Origin: Isoetes taiwanensis | Taxonomy: Eukaryota; Streptophyta; Lycopodiopsida; Isoetales; Isoetaceae | Assembly (NCBI GenBank): GCA_021234155.1 | Contig: JAJEKV010000052.1 | Coordinates: 7,053,358-7,117,357, forward strand | Length of the DNA: 64,000 nucleotides | Direction: 5' to 3' | Shown here: positions 52,109 through 63,975 of the stretch, one piece after another | How the letters are laid out: every line of letters begins with the position of its first letter | How positions within the stretch are numbered: position 1 is the first letter of the stretch | Position numbers and translations under genes: made by a program | The notes under the pieces: generated by a model | The model's input: only the letters and a program-made list of their open reading frames with translations | Databases searched by the model: none | What the model was told of the DNA's origin: nothing

Positions 52109-52348
52109 ATCAATTCAATTTGTTATTTGTTAGTTTAGTTCTAGTTTTCTCTTTCGGTGCATCAAGAAGTAAAACAGGCTGGTATTTGTTAGAAGTGGTA
52201 TTTTCGAACTCATTATCCTTGGAATAGTATCAATTCAATTTGTTATTTGTTAGTTTAGTTCTAGTTATGTCTTTCAGTGCATCAAGTAGTAAAACAGGCT
52301 GGTATTTGTTAGAAGTGGTATTTTCGAACTCATTATCCTTGGAATAGT
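52109..52348. repeat. Tandem duplication, 120-bp unit
   Basis: Two nearly identical units starting ATCAATTCAATTTGTTATTT, with only a few substitutions. Noncoding and directly downstream of the U1-like gene. Confidence 0.95.
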
Positions 52349-53464
52349 TAGTTCTATAGAAGAATGGCTGAATTTGGTTTTCCATTGAATCAAATAGAAA
52401 GACAGCCTGTTGTAAATTTATAGGTTAGTTTGAAGTGTTGATGGTTTCTCATATACAGCTTAATAGCTTAATATCTGTTAGAAATGGTTTTGAACTTGGA
52501 AATCCCTTACATGTGGGGCCTTTAAATAAAGATACAAGGTTTTTTTCCCATTCTTGCTGAGAGGAGGTTCGTTTGAACAGTCTCCACATTATGCACGTAA
52601 GTTGATTCATATCATCTAAAAGATGTATTTTCTAGAAGCCTTTACATTGTCTAGACTGATTAAAACCTGCCTTCTCCTCGGCAGAAGACAGCTTAAAAAA
52701 AAGCAGCAATTGGTGACTGTAATGATTGGAATGATGACATGAATGTCATGAATGTTTTGACAAACAGGGTCCGTCGTCCTGTATAATGCAGAAGCATGTT
52801 TTGGGAAAATGATAAAAGCATGTGAATACATGCTATCTTGCAGTTGTAAAATAATTGTCATAGTTGAAAATTGATATAAAATTAATGGCAAGATCATTTC
52901 ACTGGCCTGATGCTTAGGTTTTTTTGAGGAACTTGAAAGAAATCTAACAGTAGTTAGGATAAGCTGAGGCAGCAATGAATTCAAAGATTATCTTCTAGAC
53001 AAAAAGGGAGTTCAAAGATTATAAAGCTAGGGATCATAATAATATTGGCTGCAAGAACACTGGACTAATTCATGCCAGATTGGACCGTATCAGATGAGAC
53101 TATCAACCTTTGGCTGTTTATTCAAGAGATGATGTTGGTAGTTTAGCAACTTACATAGCACAATTGTTGGTTTGGAAGAGCTTGTACTACGGGCATTGCA
53201 TGTGTTTGAAGATAGACATTGTCTTTTGCTCTTTCTTTAGACTACATTACGAGACTATTTTTAAAGGAGTATTTGTATCAAGAAAAGAGCGTGCTTAATA
53301 TGTGGTTGATGGAGGTTGTCTTGATATCTTTATGTTGTCCAGGAAAAGGTATTGGTGTGAATGAAATCGTGCAGAAATATGGTTGTTGTCTAAAATGAAG
53401 ATTGGTTTTATTTTTTGCTGATACGTGAGATGGTTGATTATTATTTTTATTAGAAAGTTCAGAT
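52349..53464. other. Spacer, nothing identified
   Basis: No supported gene or RNA. Confidence 0.45.
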
Positions 53465-53465
53465 T

Positions 53466-53745
53466 GGTGTAGTAAAAGCATAGAGGCATGTACAGTGTGG
53501 AGCTGCAAATTTGGGCAGAAGACATTCCAGTGTTCTAAGAGCTCTGCTCTGAAATTCTACCAATGAAAGTCTTATTGTAAAGACCGTTACAATATAGCTT
53601 TTGCGGTGTAGTAAAAGCATATGATAAGGTATGTACAAGTGTGGAGCTGCAAATTTGGGCAGAAGATATTACAGTGTTCTAAGAGCTCTGCTCTGAAATT
53701 CTACCAATGAAAGTCTTATTGTAAAGGCCGTTATAATATAGCTTT
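53466..53745. repeat. Tandem duplication, about 139-bp unit
   Basis: GTGTAGTAAAAGCAT...GAGCTGCAAATTTGGGCAGA...GTCTTATTGTAAAG occurs twice with a small insertion in the second unit. Confidence 0.93.
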
Positions 53746-54129
53746 CTCTCCACACATACATGATCGTATTTGCACCATTAATCAAGAACTAGAACCATGC
53801 AGCCACATAATGTTGTAAGAGGAAATTCCATAAAATTTATTGCTTTTAGAAGATATAATTGCAGGAGGAACATACAGTTCCAAGTTTCTGGGATTACCTT
53901 TCTGTAACCAATTGTGTCAGCAGATTACTACCAACTGCCCAAGTGAAAGGTGATGTTCAAATAATGATCCAATTACATTGGCAAACACTATCAACAAAAC
54001 AAAGTGTCAACAATTCTGCAATAAATCTTATTGAGTGGAATATCAGAAATGGATCTGCCATACTGCTATAAATCTTATTGAGTGAAATATCAGAGATGGA
54101 TTGGGTTAGCAGCCTGCACTGCACGTCAT
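53746..54129. other. Spacer, nothing identified
   Basis: No supported feature. Confidence 0.45.
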
Positions 54130-54291
54130 TGCCCAATGATTTACGTTAACAATTGACCAAATGTTTAGAACAAATCACAATAACAATTGCGTAAATGTCA
54201 TAAAGTATTTTGCCCAATAATTTACGTTAACAATTGACCAAATGTTTAGAACAAATCACAATAACAATTACGTAAATGTCTAGAGTATTTA
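54130..54291. repeat. Tandem duplication, 81-bp unit
   Basis: TGCCCAATGATTTACGTTAA...ACAATTGCGTAAATGTC occurs at 54130 and 54211. Confidence 0.93.
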
Positions 54292-54537
54292 CATTAACAA
54301 GTTCTGTATTGAGCGTATACAAGGTAAGGTCTTCAAGCAATTTGTTCACTCCATTATTATAGAGCTTAGATCATAACACATTATTATAACCTCTACAAAT
54401 ATCACATTTGAAGCACTTGAACAATTTTTCCATTTATGCTAAATTATTGTACCTTCGAAATGGCTATGACAATTGGACATTCTAAGGCACTATATCATAA
54501 AGTTACACATAACCAACCCATATAAACAAGTGTGTAT

Positions 54538-54645
54538 AAGAGAAAGCCCCTCCGGGCTTGATTCCGGAGGGGAAAGCTGGCCGACGCGCGGAGCGCGGAG
54601 GCCTGCTTGACCCTCCGGAATCAAGCCTGGAGGGGCTTTCACCTA
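54538..54645. repeat. GC-rich foldback hairpin
   Basis: GAAAGCCCCTCC-GGGCTTGATTCCGGAGGG pairs with its reverse complement CCCTCCGGAATCAAGCC-GGAGGGGCTTTC across a loop containing CGACGCGCGGAGCGCGG. It is about 100 bp long with arms of about 30 bp. Same architecture as 3865-3976. Confidence 0.85.
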
Positions 54646-54878
54646 ACGTAGAGGACGGCTGGGCCCAATCCAGTCGTGACACGTGTCAAAATCCAGGTGA
54701 AAATATCAAGAAAAGCAGGTAAGAAAAGTAAGAAAGGCAGTAAAAGTGGCGGAATGCGAGTAAAAGCGGCGGAATGAACAGTGAAAAACTTGCACGGTTT
54801 TTCAGATAAAGAAAAAGCGACACGTGTCACTTATTTATTGGATGAGACGGTTGGATTGGGCCCAGCCGTCCTTTACGT
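54646..54878. mobile_element. TIR element, 233 bp
   Basis: Inverted ends of 26 bp beginning ACGTAGAGGACGGCTGGGCC and ACGTAAAGGACGGCTGGGCC, with GACACGTGTC repeated near both arms. Interior AT-rich without ORF. Inserted in the first copy of the duplicated target. Confidence 0.85.
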
Positions 54879-54890
54879 AGAGTTGAAATG

Positions 54891-54967
54891 TACCTAACGC
54901 CGCTCGCGGCGGCGGCGCCTGCCGGTTTACCAGCCGGAAACCCCGAGATCCGGACGGCTACCTAACG
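54891..54967. repeat. GC-rich insert flanked by 9-bp TACCTAACG repeats
   Basis: TACCTAACG at 54891-54899 and 54959-54967 flank 59 bp containing GCCGCTCGCGGCGGCGGCG, a compact hairpin. ACCTAACG also follows the hairpin at 54641, so this word may be part of a mobile sequence rather than a simple target duplication. Confidence 0.6.
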
Positions 54968-55804
54968 TGAACCGACGCTTGGGCAAAATTCCGTTCTTGG
55001 GATTCTTGCAAGCAGGGCCGATTTTGGCCTTCAATCTCTGCGGCTATGGCCTGGAACGGGATTTTAAGGAAGGTCTTGGCCCTTCACTCTCTGCGGCTAT
55101 GGTCTGGAATGTGATTTTAAAGAAGGTCTGGCTATGACCTGGCTATACCCTGGATATGGAACGAACAAGATATTTTAAGGAAGAACAAGAGCAATGCAAG
55201 ATCCGGCTAGCATAAACTCACAGAGGATCTTGCGAAAAAGGCGCCACTTTGAGGGCAACATAACCTCTGAAGCCGGATCAAGGTATTTGCAGAGTTGTTC
55301 TTGAATCTGCGGAGCAGGGTATCTGCGATGGAGATGTTCTTGAAATTCTTAAGAAACAAGCCAACGGCTAGGCTACTACTACACTAATAGTTCGTGCTTT
55401 CCTTCAAAAATACCCATAATACCACCATGCTTTTTTTCCTCTTCTTTGTGGTGCCTGTGATAGGCTCTGCCATAGCATGTGAGAGCTCTGCCTGTGTATT
55501 ACCTTTTGCATGGTATCACAAAAGATAGCACCATAGCTATGGTGCCGGCTCTGTGAGAGCTTTGCCTGTGTATTACCGAACAAAAGCACCGGACAATCCC
55601 AGGGGCCGCTTGAATGGGAAGCTGGAATGGCATGGGAAGGTCTGCCGGCCGCTCGAAATGGCAAACTCTGCTTGAAATGGGAAGCTCGAATGAATGGCAG
55701 TATGTCGGCGCTGTAAGCGGCGCCACCAGACAGTCGTAAACCAAAATTACCTAAATAAACATATAACGAATATTCCAGGAATTTTGCCCAAACGGCGGTT
55801 TACG
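54966..55804. mobile_element. Non-autonomous TIR element, 839 bp
   Basis: The left end CGTGAACCGACGCTTGGGCA and right end (reverse complement) CGTAAACCGCCGTTTGGGCA continue together for 27 bp with three mismatches. The interior contains two direct duplications: CTCTGCGGCTATGG-TGGAA near 55030/55090, and CTGTGTATTACC with flanking GTGAGAGCT near 55490/55567. No transposase is encoded. The superfamily is not assignable from the ends. Confidence 0.85.
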
Positions 55805-56081
55805 ATGGACTAGTTTGCCCCCTCATGAGCTTTTCACTAGTATATCGTAAAGTTACACATCATAACCAACCCATATAGACAAGTGTGTAGAGTTGAAATG
55901 TAATGGACTAGTTTGCCACCTCATGAGCTTTTCACTAAGGACGTCTCAAGTTTGAGGCTCTTTGTGGTCCTTGATGGTTCTAAGAGCGTAAAGGTTGATT
56001 TGCCAAGTAGTTGTACCAGTCGAGACATGAGAAGCTGAGTGGCATATGTTGAACATCTTATTCCCTTCAAAAAAAAAAACT

Positions 56082-56224
56082 AATTGTTCCTAGCATAAGG
56101 TATCGCGGCTAGGTAGTGGATTGGCTTCCATGTGATATGTAGAATGTGATGTAGCTACTGTACTCATGATGTGATGGTGAATAGACTAACGTCCTTCAAT
56201 AAAAAAAAAAAAAAAACTAATTGT
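56082..56224 (+). mobile_element. Short poly(A) retroposon insertion
   Basis: ACTAATTGT occurs at about 56080-56089 and again after an A16 run at about 56216-56224. Between them are about 125 bp ending CCTTCAATAAAAAA. The insertion is a 5'-truncated LINE or SINE placed next to an older poly(A) (56068-56078), itself preceded by CCCTTCA. Confidence 0.7.
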
Positions 56225-57744
56225 AGGGCAGGCTTGGGCTAGAGAGTTGGCAGGCTGTTAACTCAAAGGGTAGCAAATTGCCAATGTTGTAGGAATTTTC
56301 CCAATATGTTAATTGTTTGACCATATGATCCATTTGTGAAACCCCCACAAGTTGTTAAATTGATAAATGTAAGGGTGTAAAATGAGTCATGAGTAAATTT
56401 TTAAGCTAAAGCTTATGAATTGATTAATGTAAGGATGTAAAATGCTTATGCTACAACTTCCTCCACTGGGCCTGTTTAGCATAAACCATCATAGACATTT
56501 GGTCAGCTTTTTGCAAAGGCATCTAGTTAAGTCTAGTAAAAGTGAATGAATCTAATAAATAACATTTTTTACCGTTTCTTTTACAAGCAATTGGGCATCC
56601 TTCAATCTTGAACTTCTAATCATTCCTAAGATAAAGGCATTAAAGATGATTACCCAAAAAGCATCCAACCTTTACTAGATGCAAATTTAGATAGTTTTAT
56701 TTCATTTAGTGTTTGGGACTCACTATGATGTAGCCAAGCTTTCACATAGTATTATTTTATTTTAGTGTTGGGACTCGCAACGATTTAGTTATGGTTCCAA
56801 TTGTACCACGGTGGCATTTAACCTTAAGTTAACACTCCAAGCAAAGCTGATTTTGACAAAAACACCACTTACTTTTGTTTTTCAAGGTATATCCAAGCCG
56901 AATAAACCTAATCGGAATCCAACTCTAACACTAGGGTTCCTCCTGAACTACAACTAAATAACACAGGAGCTTTCATTCCAAGTAGGTCGTTACAATAGTG
57001 CACATGACTTTTTCTTTAAGGAGGGAGAAGATATGTTTTGAACATGCATTGGAACCGCATGCCCAAGAACAGTAACACAAACACTCTAAATATGAACTCC
57101 TCCATTATATTGTGCACAAAGGGGTATATGCCACGAGCATCTGGTTGTACAAAAATATCAATCTGCATATGCACATCACCACTTCTCACTTCTTTATTTC
57201 CTTTAACATGCTATATATTGTCATTCTTGCACTTCTTGACATTAATAATAGGATTTGCTTCTGTAATTGCCCTGCTCCTTTGCAATGAAATGTGGAACGT
57301 GCTTATATATAAGGTACAAAATAGTAATGACAAGTGCTAAGATATTTAACAGCCTAAATTGTCTCACACATGCTAATGCATATCCTGCAATTAGTGCATT
57401 CCAAAATACAATAAGTTGATCTTCCAAGCAGAGGTGTTTCTGCTAGTCTACCTGCCTAGAGAGTGGCACATATAAAAATACTTGCCACTATTCTTAGCCG
57501 ATACTAACATGTTATCATATAATAAAGGAGTTTTCTTGCCTTGTTTAAGCACTTGGTTTCGTTATATTATCAAATGTTTTGTTTGTTTCTGTCAAAGTGA
57601 TAGAGCATGTGAAAAGTTAAATAAGATGGTTGCCTAGAGCAAAATTTTGTATCCAACCCATTGGCAACTAGAAGAAGCTAAAGCCCATGGTGGTCTTATT
57701 GCTGCCACGATTTTTCCCTCGAATATGCCTATTGCGCTCCAGTA
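56225..57744. other. Spacer, nothing identified
   Basis: Open frame 57038-57340 (plus) has a hydrophobic C-terminal half but no known motif. No gene is called. Confidence 0.4.
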
Positions 57745-57832
57745 CTAAGCCTATTGCGCTCCAGTATTTGGTTGCATAGGTCGATTGGTCTTCGTGGACG
57801 ATAAAAGCCATTCAATTCAATTCAATTCTTAT
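57745..57832 (+). mobile_element. Retroposon 3' tail with ATTCA-type repeats, second copy
   Basis: CGATTGGTCTTCGTGGACGATAAAAGCCATTCAATTCAATTCAATT, matching 43685-43765. A GCCTATTGCGCTCCAGTA word is duplicated just upstream (57728 and 57748). Confidence 0.5.
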
Positions 57833-59864
57833 ATGCATTCTTGTAATAGAAAGTATTAATCATTCCTGCTTAAAATGGATGCCACATATTGAATCACTTA
57901 ACTGAAGAGTACCTGCAATTTGAAAACCAAGATTGGATTCATATTTGTGTGAAGCATAGGCCGAAAGAATGATATTATTAAATTGATTACAAAAAGATAT
58001 TGAACAAGGTAGCATTGGATTCTAGAATCTAAGCCTCTAATCAGTAAACACATTTGTGTAGTATAGGCACTTACCTCATTTTAATTCCCTATAAGTTCAA
58101 GTTCATCTTAATTCCAAACAACAATTGAACCCTAAGGAAAACATCAAAACATACCTTCTCGACCATATTCTGGAGGTCCAGCGCCAACAACATACGATGG
58201 ACCTATAGCAATACGATCTCTAACAATTGAAAAAAAATTAGCGTATAAAAGTACAGTCCTTCAACTTGAGAGCTTTATAGGCCATTCGTAATTTTCCATT
58301 GTTTCTATCCCTTTTTGAGCCACAATCCAATTCTATATTTAGGTGCTACATTTTTCAACATACAGTCTCTGTAGTCAAATCCGGCATTCGCATTCTGAAG
58401 CACTCTAATTCTTCAACGCATGCTTTGAGTCTGATCTGCCGTAGAACATTTGGCAAAGCTATTTGGGCTCAGATCCATAGAAGAATCTAAGCAATAGCCA
58501 AAGCCAAGGCCGATGGTCTACTCAAATGGCAGATGGGAAAGAGATGATTTCATTAATTAAGCAAAGACCCATTTTCACATCTTAATTCGTTGTTCTATTC
58601 TATTCTATTCTATTCTATTCTATTCTATTCTATTCTATTCTATCAATCTATTTGCAAATGCTCCAGAAGAACATCCAAGTTGAGAAAATGGTAGATGATG
58701 GAAGCAGGATAGACGACTAAGATTGATTAGGAGGTTTATGAGAAGACCATTGTGATATTTAAAATATGTTAATACGTTGCAGCATTGTTGGAATCTTGTG
58801 ATGTTCCATTATTTGTTAGCTTGAACTCATTAACTACTATACTTTTCTGACCCCATATAATAACACTTAGGCAATTCATGTTGCAAATGCCCACTGAGCT
58901 TTTTGATTTGAGATAGAGTAGCAACACATAAAACGGCCTACAATTAATGACAGGTGAAATATAGTATTGAGAAAGTTGCTCATCCCTCATCAAGTAAATT
59001 TGGACTTTTCCAAATAATATAAACTGTTCAAAAAACTCATGATGAAAAATGACGGGGAAGACAACTATATATGTTTAAAAATAAATAGGTCACGGAGGAA
59101 GCCAATTTTGCTCGTAGTCATAAAGGGAAATCCCCTTGATTCATGTAACGGGCTCAAGCAAAGGATAGGAGGGGATTAGAAAAGAGAAATGTTTGCGATG
59201 GCCTTGGCCGCTACGATAAATTTCTTGTATATGTGATGCATTGTGCACTCTTCTTACTGTTAGAGAAGCTTTATAGTTAGGAAATGCATATGTAACCATG
59301 AAATCTATATTTTAAGGGCATAGATAACCATAGAATTTGTACGGTAAGGGCATGAACTCTTTTGGAAACTTTTTCGTTAGGCTTTTATTTAAAGTATAAG
59401 TTTTTTTTTTAAAGAGTCCTAAAAGATCTAACGATGTTAGTACATCGGATTCAAATTGGTTTTGATTGCATAGCCGAGTTATTGAATCTTAATTAAACAA
59501 TCCAATGACGTGAATGATATGACAATTATAATCAATGATGTGAAAGGTGTGTGATACTGCAAACCACAATCGTGAAGGTTCAGTCAATTTTTTAGACCAA
59601 GCATCAAGTCTCATGGGAAACCGCATGGTTGATAAGGATTAGTATTTTTATCCTATGTATATGTGAGTGAAATATTAACTATTTCATAAGTAATTAATAA
59701 CACATCTTGGATCACCACTTTGTCACATGCAACAACTTCTAAGATTGAAGATGAATCAAGCCCTTTCGGTTCTCTAAGGCATGACTATAGAAACGACAAT
59801 AATTATGATAATGACAAGGAGGACAATCTCAATATACATGCATTTTGTACTACTCCGTTGCAAA
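57833..59864. other. Spacer with one microsatellite
   Basis: No gene identified. Contains the TATTC array listed separately. Confidence 0.45.
58594..58643. repeat. Microsatellite (TATTC)n
   Basis: About ten uninterrupted TATTC units. Confidence 0.98.
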
Positions 59865-59886
59865 TTTTTTTTTTTTTTTTTTTTTT
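59865..59886. repeat. T22 homopolymer
   Basis: An uninterrupted T-run, consistent with the poly(A) end of a minus-strand retroposon. The body of such an element is not recognised. Confidence 0.6.
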
Positions 59887-59939
59887 AAACTCTTTTTAAT
59901 GTTCATGATGCTTTGAAGCTATTTTCAATGCGATCTATT

Positions 59940-60255
59940 GCCTTTGAAAGCTGTACAGAAACAATTTATAGAGATTGCATAAGGTATCGTATACCATATA
60001 TTTATGTTGCATGCCTTGATAGAAGATAATAAATACAAACGACAAGATTTGTATTGCTACTTTGTGGACTTTGTTAAAGCTTTCAACACAATCTCACTAG
60101 AGAAGTTGTGGGAAAGATTGATGAGGTTTAAAATCCTCAAGAAAATGCAAAATGCAGTTTATAGGTCCTATGAAATCTGTTCAGCTCAAATGCCACCTTC
60201 AGGAAGGGTTATCAACAGTAGTATTGTTCGCCAAGGGTGCCCACTCTCTCTTACA
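59940..60255 (+). pseudogene. RTE-type reverse transcriptase fragment (copy 1)
   Basis: FVDFVKAFNTISLEKLWERL (palm motif D-x3-AFD with Asp replaced by Asn) and IVRQGCPLSLTLFG, separated by the expected about 45 residues. The upstream YKRQDLYCYF is typical of the preceding strand. The sequence then runs directly into a TIR element, so the YxDD motif is absent. Nearly identical to 63660-64000. Confidence 0.85.
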
Positions 60256-60572
60256 TTGTTTGGGTGCATATTTACACAGAGGTGACTCTCGGCATCGAGA
60301 GCTGTTTAATGGATATATTATCCAGTTATTCTCTCGATCTAGGCCGCAAATAGCGATCCTCGTTTGTGGGGTATGTCTGTGCAATAGGTATACTGTATAG
60401 CGAGACTTGCAAACTACTATAAGGTTTAGGGCAATGTACTGGATTTATTTTATGCATGTATTATACAGGTTTAAGGAGTATAAAACGTGCTCTCGTTGCC
60501 CTATGTTACCCTCCGTGTGAATATTGCAGCTAAACAAAGCGGATTTTTGAGGGAAGATTTAATTTAAGACGT
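60250..60572. mobile_element. TIR element related to 16528-16787, left end missing
   Basis: Starts at TTGTTTGGGTGCATATTTAC, which lies about 35 bp inside the full-length left end, and has GGCATCGAGAGCTGTTTAATGG and AATAGCGATCCT...GTTTGTGGGGT as in the 16.5 kb copy. The right end is GTGTGAATATTGCAGCTAAACAAAGCGG...GGGAAGATTTAA. Its truncated left end is joined to the RT fragment. Confidence 0.75.
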
Positions 60573-61902
60573 TGAGAATTATGATTTATAATATGTACCG
60601 TGTGTAATAAAGAGAAATTCAAGTCCCTTCAGGCCCAAAAAATAATAATTGGATGAGTTTGTTCGATGCAAAGCATATGATCGAGATGTCTTTTTCATGA
60701 ATGTGCATGTGTGAAGACCTTTGATTTTGTAGTCCCTCCTTTCCATTCCTTTGAACATAAATATCCTTTTTTTAAGGCTTTTTTCTTTTTGTCCTCAGGT
60801 TCTTTCTTTTGTTTGTTTTTCTCCTCAAGATAGTTGAACCTCAAATCAAGAAGAATGCCAATCCATCCAAATTTATTTTGCTTGGCACTATGAAGGTTGG
60901 ATTCTCTGCAATACAAAAGCCATTGCTCATCTAGTTATACAGTCTAGAATAGCATGGAGTTCAATCCAAGCACTACCAACCTTGGCTAATAATTCTTTGC
61001 AGCTGAAATTTGGTTATTTTATGACACTCTTCAATGCCCCTTGCATGCATTTTAGGCTCTGTCAAGCCCTGACATATGGAGAACAAATCTAGGATTTTTT
61101 GTCACATCTAATAGTTTCAACTTTTAATTTTGTCATAAAATGAACATGGAGAGAAATTAGAAAAGTGATGATCGTCTCGGAAAAAGAAGTATATTATTTT
61201 TACTCAATGTCCATATCAAAAGATCCACAGATAAGGAAAGAACAAGGCCCCGTCAATATTTATTGCAAACCCTTCTGACATCTGGATCTAGAGAACCATA
61301 TCCAATTTGAAGGAAATTAAATTAGGCCTACTATGATTTCAAGCCAGTAGAAATTTTAAAGGATTTCAAGCAAACAATGCAGCACCTCATGCTAAACGCT
61401 TATTACTTATCTCAAAGTATATGAGTTAGCTTTACACTTAATTCACTGGAATATCTCAATAGCGCAGCCAATATGTCTGGCAGCAGCAAGTACAACATCC
61501 TACGAGCCAATAGAACTTATTATTTTATTTACAAGCTCAAATCAACATCTTAACCCATAAACCTTGTCATAAATAAGGTGGTTGGCAAGCCTCTTATAGT
61601 AGCAGCATTCGTGCAAAGAATACATCAATAGAAGTTCTACACCTTTATGTCTGAAAGCAGCCATCCATAAGCAACAGGATGTAATTGAACTAGCTAAAGT
61701 CACATGAATATGTAACCATACCTGATGGCCTATATGTATCCTATGCAACTTGATTTGTACCATCCAAGTGAAGCAAAAGATATGCTTTCAGCTGCCACAA
61801 AAGCATAACTAATAAGGTCGTTTGTGATATTAAAATTCATAAACAACATAGAACCATAAAAAACTTGAGACTGCAAAGCTATCATATATTGTCAACAAAG
61901 GC
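60573..61902. other. Spacer, nothing identified
   Basis: No supported gene. The minus frame 60695-60916 is lysine-rich, low complexity. Confidence 0.45.
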
Positions 61903-62136
61903 CTAGCAAAAAAAAATGAAAAATCGTAACAAAATTCGACTAGTGTTCCTAATTTGCCCTCTTGCTGATGTGGCATCATATCCGACCATTGAATGCCCGA
62001 ATTGGTTGGCCAAATTTGATGCCACGTCAGTCCAGGAGTCCAATGGATACACTTCTTTCCTGCCCACTCTGATGGCAAAAAAGACTGACTCAAGCTCTGT
62101 TAGTACTTCAGGTGTCCAAAGTGAACGATTGCACAC
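61903..62136 (-). pseudogene. Possible Myb/SANT-like domain fragment
   Basis: MCNRSLWTPEVLTELESVFF, then SWTDVASNLANQFGHSM and ARGQIRN. The spacing W...W..VA..L...FG.....R.QIRN resembles the trihelix Myb/SANT-like domain found in plant Harbinger-associated proteins and host transcription factors. It is only about 65 residues and there is no partner ORF. The resemblance is from memory and could be chance. Confidence 0.35.
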
Positions 62137-62789
62137 ATCAAAACCTCATCTTCAATGCCGTGATCAACAAGCATATGAGCAAATGCTGCAATCCAGGAGC
62201 GCATAAATGTTTTTCTTGGCCACAAAAATCTTCTCCAAAGAACTAGGTCTGGCAAACGTCCCAAAGAACCATCGCAAAGAAGGATAACGTATTAGAGGGA
62301 TAAGGCATACTCTATAGAATCAAAATGGGGACTATGTTTCGAGCCCGAGCAATATGCCTCTCTTACCACATGAAAAGGACTTTAAACAAAAATTCGATAT
62401 AGTGCTTGGAGTTAGAGAGGCTTCAAGCTAGAACCTCAAAACACAATCTGACCACATTCTCTTCACAGCCACAATCTCCAGACGCATGAACCCTAAAATA
62501 ATAGGTCGACCTTTTGCATGCAAAGAGAATAAGCATCGTATGCTCTAAAAAAAGGGGGACAAGGGACTAGACCATTGAAGAATGCCATTAATAATTAATG
62601 CGCACTCTAGATGTACTACTTGGTAGGCCTTGTGCAACATGCCTAGCAAAATGCGTATAAAAATACAAAGGAAACCCTTCATTATTATGCTAGATATATT
62701 GATCAGCTTGAAGATTGGCTTACACAGTACGGAGGTGGGTGGGTGACTAGCTGGCTAGGGGGAGGGGCATGCTTCCCCACTATATCAAC
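62137..62789. other. Spacer, nothing identified
   Basis: No supported feature. Confidence 0.4.
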
Positions 62790-63535
62790 CGACAGCTAAT
62801 ATATGTGGGTGACGTGGACCTCTTAGCCGTCGTCACCCCAGCGAGAATGCAGCAGCACCTGGATGCCTTGAGTACTTTCTGCCAACTTACTGCAATCTAC
62901 ATCAATTTGGTTGCTCCTTGTGTCATCTTTGTGCAACAAAAGTAGCCTTGCTTCACGTACCAAGGTCAAGATGTGGAAGTAGCGCAGACATATATATATC
63001 TAGAAGTGGAGTTCACTACAACAATATTTTGGGATACTAGTATTAGGTAATAGGTGGCAGCAGGTTGAAAGGCTTTCTATGCCATGTTGAGCAACAATCA
63101 CAAAGTTGAGCTTTACGTCTCTCACATCAATCGCACTTGTTAAGGATGTTGACAGAGCCGATGCCCCTATATGGAGTGGAAGTGTGGGTTCTAGTGACAT
63201 CGCTCACCACTTGGGAGGACTAAGAATGGGTACAAAAAGCTTTCTTGACCCAAGCACTTGAAGTCAAGTCCACGGCCGCCCCATATTAAATTCTTCTACA
63301 AGAAACCGGCGTTCTACCTCTTGAAAGAGCTAATCTGGAACATCATGTCATATACTGCCAGAAAGTTGTAAACATGGGAGACTTACGCCTTCCAAACCTT
63401 GCCTATATAATGACATGGGTCCACAACATCTTAAAGATTGTTGGAAGTAGAAAGGAGCAATCTAGTTCTCCAAATGGAATGTACATGAACAGGGGTTCAT
63501 ATAGGTGCTTAGCAATGAGCATGTACAACGGTCTC
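62790..63535 (+). pseudogene. RTE-type RT C-terminal fragment
   Basis: YVGDVDLLAVVTPARMQQHL (degenerate YADD motif), DALSTFCQLTAIYIN, FTYQGQDVEVAQTYIYLEVEF. These match the order YADD, LxxLxxFC...LxIN, F-Y-G--IE-V--YKYLG of RTE elements. It has several stops. The part after 63340 (NMGDLRLPNLAYIMTWV) is shared with 42906-43125. It may be the downstream half of the element whose RT front is seen at 59940 or 63660. Confidence 0.75.
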
Positions 63536-63557
63536 CATCACGAAACCACTACAAACC

Positions 63558-63660
63558 TGCCTTCATCTTTGCTTGCTGGATTTGCTCCTCCTCCAATGCT
63601 TGGATCTGTGCCAAAACATCTCGATCACGAACACCTGGAAGAAGTCCCTGTTGAGTGACC
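63558..63660 (-). pseudogene. LINE linker fragment, inverted
   Basis: The minus strand encodes GVRDRDVLAQIQALEEEQIQ, QQAKMK, nearly the same as 793-890 of the LINE at the start of the window. About 95 bp long and abruptly bounded on both sides. Confidence 0.85.
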
Positions 63661-63975
63661 AGTTGCCTTTGAAAGCCGTATAGAAAGAATTTATAGAGGT
63701 TGCATACGGTATCGTATACCATATGTTTATGTTGCATGCCTTGATAGAAGATAATAAACACAAACGACAAGATTTGTATTGCTGCTTTGTGGACTTTGTT
63801 AAAGCTTTACACATAGTCTCACTAGAGAAGTTGTGGGAAAGATTGATGAGGTTTGGAGTCCTCAAGAAAATGCAAAATGCAGTTTATAGGTCCTATGAAA
63901 TCTGCTCAACTCAAATGCCACCTTCAGGAAGGGTTATCAACAATAGTATTGTTCGCCAAGGGTGCCCACTCTCTC
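63661..63975 (+). pseudogene. RTE-type reverse transcriptase fragment (copy 2)
   Basis: Matches 59940-60255 with few differences (FVDFVKALHIVSLEKLWERL, IVRQGCPLSLTLFG). As in copy 1, it runs directly into the same internal point of the TIR element, so the chimera as a whole was duplicated. Confidence 0.88.

Larger units (their letters stand above)
54497..55945. repeat. Duplicated about 110-bp target, first copy split by insertions
   Basis: The intact second copy (about 55849-55945) reads TATATCGTAAAGTTACACAT...CAAGTGTGTAGAGTTGAAAT...ATGGACTAGTTTGCC...CTTTTCACTA. The first copy starts at 54497 and carries the same pieces in the same order. They are separated by two insertions, after GTGTGTA (to 54878) and after GAAATGTA (54893-55804). 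The intact copy therefore reveals the empty site. Confidence 0.88.

Noticed and set aside
57038-57427. Membrane protein gene
   Set aside because: Hydrophobic stretches appear on both strands of an AT-rich segment with no supporting motif.
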